The notes beneath the pieces were generated by a model. It made no database searches and was not told where the DNA came from. It saw nothing but the letters and a program-made list of their open reading frames with translations. Positions 1-8,454 of a DNA stretch of 64,000 bases are shown piece by piece. A program made the position numbers and the translations under genes. Positions within the stretch are counted from its first letter, which is position 1, and each line of letters starts with the position of its first letter. This stretch comes from Fragilaria crotonensis (taxonomy: Eukaryota; Bacillariophyta; Fragilariophyceae; Fragilariales; Fragilariaceae): assembly GCA_022925895.1 (NCBI GenBank), contig JAKSYS010000881.1:62001-126000 (forward strand), in the 5' to 3' direction.

Positions 1-2
1 AT

Positions 3-251
3 TCCGAACCACCTCTTCCCATAGTTGATCAGGCACAGCAAAATGAATGCTTCATCACTTATGGACAGGATTTTCTTGCTCCATACTTTTCTGTCAGTTG
101 TTGCACAGTGGTTCTCCATGTTGATAGTGTTATTCCACTTGCTGCTGCCGACAATGCATGGGGCATAGGTGTCTATGATTTGGGCATAGTAGCAGATATT
201 ATCCCTCATCTTGAGGAGGTAACTGGTTTCTTCCTCGCTTCCACTGTATAG
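3..251 (+). other. Open frame running in from the left edge, unidentified
   Basis: A frame open from the window edge encodes about 82 residues before a TAG stop. It is rich in hydrophobic and acidic residues and ends near an LEEVTGFFLAST segment. It could be the 3' end of a gene or transposon ORF that begins outside the window. I do not recognise the sequence, and chance openness cannot be excluded at this length. Confidence 0.2.
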
Positions 252-1163
252 GCTGTGTTCATACGTTCCTAAATTGGAAGTGAATCCCTCTGGATGCAAG
301 GTGTTTGATGTTGAATGCAAGTGAGTGTGAGTATGCTCGGCTTTGGCAAAGTACACTCACTTCAATTCCTCACCTTTGAATTTCGTTTGCATGTTTTTAT
401 TGCATTGTTCGAAGATCAGTGTGTGTTTTACAACTATTCTCCGCATCCCAAGCCACCAGTTTTCGGTTCCTCGAATGTTTGTGTGCTTCATGATAAAGCC
501 ACAAAGTGTTTTCTCATCTTCACTGAAATGAGAATGATAGTCTTTTGATAGAACTTCCAAATAGAGAACACGTGTTTTTGATGCAAGTCTTGATCACACT
601 GATTTGATTCTCTTCTGTATTTTCCGTCATGCTCATGTCCACTATGCTGCTTAGCCCTGGAACCGATGATGTTAGTTGGCTGTCACTTGATTTCCGACTT
701 TAATAGTTGAAGGTAGGGATGGTGGATTTCCGTATGCATGCTTCTGTCCTAGTTTTGCATCCATTTTCCGTGGCACTTCTTCCTCCTCCTCCTCCTCGTT
801 GTCACTTTGAATCAGATCATTGGGATCTGTGGTCACTCGTTTCACGCCTCTTATGAAGTCTCTCCTTTGTTTCCTAGAGCTGGGCTTTAAGGCAGTCATG
901 CCTGCTGCTGTTTGGTGTGCCATTGATGCCATGGTTGTATTTGTGGTGCTTCCTTGTTGTGTGAAAAACTTTCCGATTGTGCGCCAAATTTTGAACACTG
1001 AAAATCCTGTTTGTGGGATAGTCTTTTTTGCCACCATTTGAATTTCATACCAAGTACCAAGTTGGTATGTAGGTTCTACACATTCATGCAGGGTTTTCAA
1101 ATTTTGAATTCATACCACACCCCCCTTCATTTTTTACATACACCAAAAATGTACCGAAAGTAA
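252..1163. other. Intergenic stretch with no supported gene
   Basis: No convincing gene is seen. A 142-residue minus-strand open frame (1100 to 672) has a non-ATG first codon and a Glu run near its C-terminus, encoded by the TCC-rich stretch around 780-800. I do not recognise it. A T-rich region lies just before the transposase-like frame. Confidence 0.3.
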
Positions 1164-3178
1164 ATGTACAATTTGAATGCACGCTTTCCGAACTTCTGTT
1201 TAGTGAATCTGTGTCCTGTCAATTTCAACACCTCATTTTCACTTCACTCGTCCTCTTCAAAACCCTTTCTTCAAAACCTTCTCTTCAAAATGTTGTCCTC
1301 GTCTGCTTCCTCAAAGGCACCCCTGCTCTTCTGTCAAAACCCCTTCTGCCTGAATTTCAACAAGAAACCCTTTTCCAATCAAGCAGCATATACACAGCAT
1401 ATTGATAGAAACATCGGGTGTTATAATTTCATTGTGAAGAAATCACACCATGCAGCAACACATGGGGCTTCTGCTTCACACCGTCGCCGTCTTCATGAGG
1501 ATGGGAATATCACATGCACAAGTAACAAGAGGCCTGCCCTTTTAAGGCGACATATGGTGAATGATCCCCACATGGATTTTGATGGCACAGACAACCTTCT
1601 GCAGTTTCCGGCTGGCAATGGTGTGGAAGTTGAAAGCACTTCTTGTGAGGACATCGAGGACTGCAACAAAAGTGATGATTTGTCCGTGTTAAGTGATGAC
1701 CCAAACATTCTTACCTGTACGAATTCTGCACTTGATGAAGATGTGGAAGCCCCATCATTTCGTTCAAACTTCATGTATACTACCGATCAGAAGTGGACTG
1801 TTTCTCTCCTCAAAATCCTGGACCATGCCAATGCACCCGACTACACTTTTGGTCAAGTCCTGGGTGGGCACGCTCTGCATCTGCTGATAATTATTCTTAC
1901 AACCCAGTGGGTGGACTCTGCGTGCCAAAAATGTTGATGCCCTAATCAACTCAGTTCGTAATGGGAAAAGACTGCTTCCCTTTGTACGAAGAGTGGATGT
2001 ACATCATGGCTCTCCATCAGATGTGATTTGTTTTGACTTCGCTTCACAGTTGCTAAGTTTGCTGCAAAATCCAAGCATTATGACTGCAGAAAACCTTGCC
2101 ATCGATATCAATGATCCCCTGAAGCCCTACCACAAATTGAAAGGCAGCAATGTTTTGGGTGAGGCACTGTCCGGGAATGTCTATCGCAAGGCGTATGATC
2201 GATTAATCACAGATCCTCAGAAGCAATTGTTTGTTCCAATCATCCAATGGATTGATCGTACCTCTGTAACAGGGAATGATCGCTTTTCACTTAAACCCTA
2301 CATGTTCACTCCAGCCATTTTTACAGAAAAATTCAGAAGGAGTATCAAGGCATGGGGCTATCATGGCTTTCTCCCAAAGAGGAAGTCCTCATCAGCTCAG
2401 AAGCAGACACTTCGTATGGGCGATGCCATTCGTATCTATCATAAGGAGCTGGATGCTGTATTGGAGACCTTTCGAAATGTTCACCACAACTGTGTGGTGT
2501 TCATTTGCCAATTGGTCCAAGGGTAGAATCTGTGTCGACATTGTCACATGTGTGTTGTTCATCATTCAAGATATGCAAGAAGGAGATATGCTGTGTGGTC
2601 GGTATGGTGTTCACACCAGTGGAATCAAACGCCCTCATCGGTGCTGTGATGTCAATTATGATGATCTGAAGAACTGTGATGTCCATTGCAAATACCTGGT
2701 AGCCTCGGATATGGGTTTCATTGCCAGGAGTAATGATGATGATCTCAGGAAGCGATGGTCTCAACATAAACTTGAAAATGCATTTGAACACATTGCCTTT
2801 GCTGACCCTGAGCGTGGAATCTTTGGGGCCGCTCCTGTGGAGACAATGCATGCATTTCGGAAAGGTGTCATCGAGAAAGTAACAAAACTTATATTGGACA
2901 GTCTTCCAGCATCCAAGAAGGCTGCCTTTGATGACCTTGCAATAGCATTTCACAAGTCTCATCGCCAAACCTACCGAAAGGAGTATCCATCAACAGATTT
3001 CAGCAATGGGGTAACAAATTTGACAAAGATAACTGCATCAGAACGCGTTGGCCTCGTTTTTTTGTTTGTCATCCTCTTCCAATATGAAGCAGGATGGCAA
3101 ATGATCCAAACATGTCTTGAGAAAAGAACAAATAAGAAGGTTCCTGAGGTCCTTGAAGTACTTGAATCTTGCTACCAT
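1164..3178 (+). mobile_element. Remnant of a zinc-finger DNA-transposon transposase (Plavaka/KDZ-like, CMC-type)
   Basis: Three overlapping + strand frames read as one transposase: 1164-1937, about 1910-2526 and about 2500-3178. The N-terminal part, probably from ATG 1290, has a C2HC-type finger (CQNPFC followed by TQHIDRNIGC), common at the start of transposases that recognise terminal repeats. It is followed by an acidic linker. The middle frame has FVRRVDVHHGSPSDV. The last frame has a cysteine-rich HRCCDVNYDDL block and then APVETMHAFRKGVIEKV, where Plavaka-like transposases have a conserved region. At least two frame breaks, near 1890-1925 and 2490-2520, separate the pieces. Coding sequence ends abruptly near 3178, where antisense coding of the neighbouring GNAT-like gene begins. 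I found no terminal repeats, so the element's limits are unknown. The family assignment is by general resemblance and is tentative. Confidence 0.5.
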
Positions 3179-4364
3179 CATTCCGTGCACTGACTGTCTC
3201 ATTGTTGCTCTGCACAATCTCCAAAACATCACTGCTCACGAGGGAAGGGGAACCACCACTCGATTTTGCGACTACATTGATCTTGCTTTCTTCCTCTGAC
3301 TCCACAACAGCACGCGGGGAACCATCATTTGTTGCACTGATCACATCACTGTTGCTTTCAACAACCTCGACAGCAGCACTGTTAGCAGCACTGTTCAAAA
3401 GGGAACCGGAAGAAAGTTTCATCAGAGGGATAATGCAGTGCTCCTCAGACTCTGGTACAATCCATGCAAATCCACCTGTGGTCTCGTCCATTAAGGTGTC
3501 GGCAATTGTCTTGGGAAGAAACTCAATGCCAGTTGTGTCTTGGAGATTGATTTGACGGAACCCACAGGCTTGGTAGAATTCCTTTGGCTCGTCATGGGGA
3601 CACTGCAAGTAGATGTCCACACCATGTAGGCTCTCCTGACATTGTGACAGCTCACGGTGAGACAATAATAAAAAAGTTGAATGCTTGATGAGCATTACTA
3701 ACATCAGACGTCCAAACCCTTGCCGTCTCCAGGATGTAAGACCGGATGGCTTCCGTGATTCAGATTCTGCAATCAACAGCCAAAGCACCAACGACGCACC
3801 AACTTCATCTCCAATTCCACTTCGAAATGTAATGCATGCAATAACAACAGAGTCTTGGCACCCTATGACAGATTTCTTGAAGGGTCATCTTCTTTTCAAG
3901 AGGACGTCCCACAATCATTATTGATGGATCAGAATTCACAGCACGATCGATAGAGCTCAAATCAGCTTCTGTAGAATTGAATGATGTGCTGTAGAATTGC
4001 CTTGCAGCTTCTGTCGCCCACTTAAACCTTGTCGCCTCAGCTTTGTTTGTTTGGACACGTGTGGGTACAACGTAACTACCTTGAATTGCCAAATTTCATT
4101 GGAGTCCTCTCTTTCGTTCTGAGTCATAATCTTGGACAACGGGAGGTCTTGAAACCAAGAGCTGAACATGTGTAGTGGAAACTCTGAAACAGCACGAGCG
4201 GGTGATGATAAAAAGACTCGAACTTGCGATCTGAATTGTCTATTGACCTTTGTTCCTGGAGGTGGTGTGAATTCATCCATACCATCACGGAACAGGTACG
4301 CCTTATCCATAGGGACTCCTCCTTGCTGACGAGAGACAGGGGACAGTGATGGAACCTCTGCCAT
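3069..4364 (-). pseudogene. GNAT-type acetyltransferase-like protein, frame-broken
   Basis: The likely start is ATG 4364 (MAEVPSLSPV). Three minus-strand frames join smoothly if one-base shifts near 4085 and 3830 are allowed. The C-terminal frame has the hallmarks of a GNAT fold: a SWRRQGFGRLMLVMLIK helix-turn resembling an acetyl-CoA-binding motif A, a VDIYLQCP strand, and FYQACGFRQIN, the typical C-terminal FYxxxGF motif. The tail holds two related blocks (VVESNSDVISATNDGS and IVQSNNETVSARNDGS), suggesting internal duplication. The 3' end runs antisense into the transposase remnant, so the gene was probably truncated or invaded there. Substrate is unknown. Two frame shifts plus the damaged end favour a pseudogene, although the shifts could be sequence error. 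Confidence 0.5.
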
Positions 4365-4754
4365 TTTGTTGGTTGAAATATGAATAATCCTCCAACTGGT
4401 GTGCGTGTATACAACTCTTGAGCATGCGAACAGACAACTGACAAAAAGAACCAATACCGGTAGATCAATCTGGTTTGATTCACTCAAATCAATGAGAATC
4501 TCTCGCAGATGACCGAATATTGGATTCTAGATGACAGATTGCCTTACAAACTCAATCGAAGCACGCACACAAGACGAAGTACTTATTCCCTCAATTAACA
4601 ACAAAATGAGAAGCACAACACTTGTCGACAAGGATCCTAATTATGAAAGGAGAAGAAGAGGAGGATGTGAGATTGAAAGCTGGAAAATACAATCATGTGC
4701 AATGACACAACGTCAACAAGAAAGACTGGAGTACAGTACCAGCACAATGTTGTA

Positions 4755-5690
4755 CGGAAGCCTCCAAGGTACTGTCGTGGTGCGAACTCGTCCCAGTACT
4801 TGACAGTACCATGAGTACAGTACGTAGACAATGGTACAGGCACAACAGGAGTACCTCAACAAATCAATCAGTTGCTCACAATGATGGAAACGACGATTCA
4901 ACACAACATTCTTGTGTTGATAGGACAAAACAATCAAAAACTCACGAACAAGAACGACAGTTAAGTGCCCTTGTTAGTGGAAAGGAAGAAGAAGCAAAGG
5001 GCAAAGGGCAAAGGGGACAAGCACAGAATGCAACATTCAATGCGGTGTTGGGCATGACACCAAGTTGTGACATCGACAACCGTACAGCAGGCACAAGGTA
5101 GTATTGTAATAAACCGTAGCGTCCACCAAGGTACTGTCATACTCCCAGTATTTGATAGCAACATGAGTACAGTACGTAGACAACAGTACATGCACAAGGT
5201 AGTGTTGTACCGTAGCCTCCAAGGTACTGTCGTATTCCCAGTACTTGGCAGTACCATAAGTACGGTACGTAGACCACGGTACAGGCGCGACGTAGTGTAT
5301 TACCGTAGCCTCCAAGGTACTGTCGTACTCCCAGTACTTGGCAGCACCTAAGTACGGTAGGTAGACGACTGTACAGGCGCGACGTAGTGTATCACCGTAA
5401 CCTCCAAGGTACTGTCGTGCGAACTCGTCCCAGTACTTGACTGCACCCTGAGCACCGTACGTAGACAACGGTACTGGCACAACGGGAGTACCTCAAAACT
5501 CATTCGACCATCACCATGATGGAAACATTCAATCAACACAACAATCAACACGAAAAAAAGCACATTTGCAGTCTTACCACTTAAGACTGCAATGTCTTGT
5601 GGGTGGGAAAGGACGAAGAAGGAGCGAAGATGCCAAATAATGGAGCATCAATGTGGTGTCGGGCATGACACCAAGTGGTGGAGTGCTCAA
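4755..5690. repeat. Two-level minisatellite: about 90-bp unit plus about 200-bp linker
   Basis: A unit of about 90 bp (CTCCAAGGTACTGTCGT ... CCCAGTACTTG ... GTACGTAGAC ... GGTACAGGC) occurs once at about 4755-4850 and then four times in tandem at about 5113-5497. The first and last copies share a variant (GTGCGAACTCGTCCCAGTAC), and both are followed by a related linker with GGAGTACCTCAA, ATGATGGAAAC, CAACACAAC and GGCATGACACCAAGT. So the whole unit-plus-linker block is duplicated at about 4755-5075 and 5397-5690. The copies are full of GTAC palindromes. No coding function is supported; the open frames through them follow from repeat length and composition. Confidence 0.75.
5567..5591. other. 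Perfect 10-bp stem hairpin
   Basis: TGCAGTCTTA and TAAGACTGCA form a perfect 10-bp inverted repeat around a 5-nt loop (CCACT). It lies in the linker after the last 90-bp minisatellite copy and has no counterpart in the first linker. Function is unknown; there is no U-tract that would suggest a terminator. Confidence 0.55.
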
Positions 5691-5699
5691 CGAACGAAG

Positions 5700-6570
5700 T
5701 GTGAGATGTGACACTTCCCGCAAAAAAAATCACGTACGATTCTACTAAAGACAATACTGTGGCTGAAAAAGAATTAATTCCTTGTAGAAATATACAGCAT
5801 GCACTGGTATTGGTGCCAAAGAATTAATCAGTACATACTATCGCCTACAATTCTACGGTTTGTTGTTGAAAACACAAGATCACGTAGTACGTAGCATAGT
5901 GTCATAGGAGTACTCGCATGATACAATACTGTACTAAAATTATACGCTACCACCATACCGTAGTACACAAAACACAGCGCTATAGTAATGAAAGTACCGT
6001 ACACAGTACCACACTACCATACACACAGACCACGCCGTAGCTACCATACTGTACACCACCGCACCATACTAAACGTACTGTAGCAGGCACCGAACACCAT
6101 GCACCATGCACCAGACACGCCCATAGCTACTTGTACAACGTACAATGTACAGCGTATAAGCAACAACGAACCATTGCGCTAGTACGACGGTAGTATCCCA
6201 GCTGACAGCACTGTAAAAAACGCTGTATCCTGTACACTGTACGGCACAACCAATAGTCCACCCACGATACACCATGCTACTCCAGTATTTCGTACAAAAC
6301 ACGTACAGTACTCGGTGTTTTATGTGCATCGAAATAATGAAGAAAAAAGCTCAGGAATAATACAGCGGTAGTTCAGGAGCAAAAAAAATTCTTCATAAAA
6401 ATGAGGAAACAGCAAATGTCGGAATCCTGAACTAAATAAATAAACCTGAAAAAAACTTCAGGAATCCTGAACTAAATATGGGAATCCTGAAATTTTTCCA
6501 ATAAATATGATAAAAAATTCTTGTATCAACTATGGTACTTAGTTTTGGCACCCTTAGATGTCTTCTAAGT
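5700..6570. other. AT-rich, GTAC-rich intergenic DNA without a gene
   Basis: Dense in short GTAC, TACGTA and ACCATACCGTA motifs. Near 6390-6500 there are repeated CCTGAACTAAATA and GGAATCCTGAA motifs (several copies within 110 bp). Open frames here have repeat-like composition and no recognisable domain. Confidence 0.4.
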
Positions 6571-6574
6571 GACG

Positions 6575-7110
6575 GCGGCATTAGTGGTAGAAAATAACCC
6601 ACTAATGCTGCTCTAGTAGCATTCATACCAGGTACCTGGTACCTGGCATGCATACTCCCCCGCTCTTGTACGGGACGGCAACATTAGTGGTAGAAAATTA
6701 TCCACTAATGTCGAACTTGTACGGGACATCGACATTAGTGGTAGAAAATTATCCACTAATGTCGAACTTGTACTGGACATCGACATTAGTGGTAGAAAAT
6801 TATCCACTAATGTCGAACTTGTACGGGACATCGACATTAGTGGTAGAAAATTATCCACTAATGTCGAACTTGTACGGGACATCGACATTAGTGGTAGAAA
6901 ATTATCCACTAATGTCGAACTTGTACTGGACAGCAACATAGTGGTAGAAAATTATCCACTAATGTCGAACTTGTACGGGACAGCGACATAGTGGTAGAAA
7001 ATTATCCACTAATGTCGATCTTGTACGGGACAGCGACATTAGTGGTAGAAAATTATCCACTTATGTCGAACTTGTATGACATACGGGACAGCAACATTAG
7101 TGGTAGAAAA
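6575..7110. repeat. 51-bp tandem array, each unit holding a hairpin
   Basis: About eight copies of a 51-bp unit run from about 6671 to 7110, with a degenerate first hairpin at about 6575. Each unit contains ATTAGTGGTAGAAAATTATCCACTAAT split as two inverted 8-nt arms (ATTAGTGG, CCACTAAT), followed by GTCGAACTTGTACGGGACA. Successive starts (6683, 6734, 6785, 6836, 6887) are exactly 51 bp apart; later copies lose a base or gain an insertion. Because 51 is a multiple of 3, the array is open on both strands, but the peptide is pure repeat and I do not call it a gene. Confidence 0.85.
6614..6659 (+). repeat. Left 46-bp direct repeat flanking the 51-bp array
   Basis: TAGTAGCATTC, then a palindromic CCAGGTACCTGGTACCTGG core, then GCATACTCCC. 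It recurs in the same orientation at 7119-7164 with only a few substitutions, so the two copies bracket the hairpin array. Confidence 0.75.
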
Positions 7111-7118
7111 ACTTGCGG

Positions 7119-7164
7119 TAGTAGCATTCGTACCAGGTACCTGGTACCTGGTGTGCATACTCCC
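7119..7164 (+). repeat. Right 46-bp direct repeat flanking the 51-bp array
   Basis: Same-orientation partner of 6614-6659, with the same CCAGGTACCTGGTACCTGG core. The pair may be an outer layer of the repeat or traces of an inserted unit. No terminal inverted repeat or target-site duplication was identified. Confidence 0.75.
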
Positions 7165-7444
7165 ACACTCCCACAGATCGCAGTATCGTATACATGTATG
7201 CACAAATTGGATGCAAATTGAATTTCAAACAAACATTTAAAACCACCCACATGAACTGTCATAAATGATCTCTACTATCGGTAGTAGTATAGGTCTACGT
7301 TTGAATTGCTGCTGTCCTGACAACAGGCTGGGCCGGCGCATTGGAAAACCCATGAAAGAAATGAGAAACAAAGATTCCGTGCTTTCTGCGGCCTACACGT
7401 GTCACGGGTGCTCTACATGATTGTCCCACGCAGCTTTATTACTG

Positions 7445-7464
7445 TGACGTAAATGTTGACGTCA
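7445..7464 (+). promoter_or_regulatory. Paired CRE/bZIP-like sites upstream of a small ORF
   Basis: TGACGT (7445-7450) is followed 6 bp later by the perfect palindrome TGACGTCA (7457-7464), 65-85 bp before ATG 7529. TGACGTCA is the classic bZIP/CREB site, and TGACGT-type elements are known in diatoms as CO2/cAMP-responsive elements. Function at this locus is inferred only from sequence and position. Confidence 0.35.
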
Positions 7465-7528
7465 TTTCCTTGCATTCTAATCGGATCCCCCCCGACACCC
7501 GACTCACCTCCCCGAACGCGAGCAAAGC

Positions 7529-7927
7529 ATGAAGTGCGGTGTTGTTGGATATCGTCCATATCATCCCTGGCTGCCATACGAGGGCAATGATGTTTTCAAA
7601 ACGTCGAATGGCGGTTCTGCCTCGTTGTATGCGAGCAGCACGTGGTATGTGGTATACAAGTCGCGTGTAGAGTACCAGTATCGTCGAACAACGCGTTGCA
7701 GCGAGATCTATACTTCAGTACAGACAGATGTGCCTTCTCTGAAGCACTTGAGCACTGATACTGCGACTACAGTAGCGATACGGTGCAAGATCAACCCACG
7801 AGCCCACGAAGGAGATTCACTTGTTAGCTTACCCGAACTTGACCCGCGTATCTTTTCGTCTGATGTATCGAGTGTCGTCGTGTGTGATCTTGGTTCGAAC
7901 TCGATGTCGGACCTGAGCCATATCTAG
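7529..7927 (+). CDS. Hypothetical 132-aa protein
   Basis: ATG-initiated frame of 132 codons ending in TAG. The product is rich in Ser, Thr, Tyr and Val, has five scattered cysteines, and has no signal peptide, membrane segment or motif I recognise. Support is modest: a start codon, a length unlikely but not impossible by chance, and the paired TGACGT/TGACGTCA sites just upstream. It faces the 3' end of the 985-aa gene. Confidence 0.3.
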   Translation: MKCGVVGYRPYHPWLPYEGNDVFKTSNGGSASLYASSTWYVVYKSRVEYQYRRTTRCSEIYTSVQTDVPSLKHLSTDTATTVAIRCKINPRAHEGDSLVSLPELDPRIFSSDVSSVVVCDLGSNSMSDLSHI

Positions 7928-8454
7928 GTTTGGGTAAGTGGTGAGGGTTGAGGGTAGATAATTGTTTCAACTTTTGGGTGATGGAGGCGATTCGACCGGA
8001 CTCTCTTGTGACATGGTGGGTGTAGTACTTTTGCGTTTGGTCACACTTCGTGTGCTCCGACAAGGGTCATCTCCGTTTCCCGACATTGATAAAGCCAATA
8101 CCCAACAACATCCTCTTAAGTCCGCTGATCCAAAAGGGTCTCCTACTCATATATAATAATACAAACTAATTATTGGGTTTCTATCGCCTCCAGTCTTTTA
8201 CCAAGACCAGAGCATGTACCCCATCCTACTCATATATAATCACGAACTATCGCTGCGAGCCTATCGCAACTTGTGTGCTCCTGTTAATTGCTCGTAACGT
8301 TTGTTCCTACGTGTGCTGAATACTATAAATCGTGTCATGCGCAAGCTGATGCGTTATTTGCGCTGTCCCGTGCTCTTGTCTTGGTTACGGGATGGCCGTT
8401 GAATCTTTCGCTCGTGCTCTCTCGAAGAACCATACGGGCGCAAAACGCGCCATG
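7928..8454. other. Intergenic region between convergent genes
   Basis: No gene is supported. TCCTACTCATATATAAT occurs at 8141 and again at 8224, both preceded by short pyrimidine-rich sequence, making a small direct repeat about 83 bp apart. It may lie in the 3' region of the minus-strand gene that ends at 8455. Confidence 0.35.

Noticed and set aside
5037-5480. Minus-strand repeat peptide over the 90-bp minisatellite
   Set aside because: Frame openness reflects repeat composition; copies differ in indels that are not codon-sized.
6613-7221. Long open frames on both strands through 6.6-7.2 kb reading repeated SRTSSTLVDNFLPLM or LVVENYPLMSNLY peptides
   Set aside because: They follow from a 51-bp repeat, a multiple of three, with no start context or codon constraint; both strands are equally open.
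7880-7920. GGTTCGAACTC resembling a tRNA B box
   Set aside because: No matching A box, acceptor stem or cloverleaf could be built around it.
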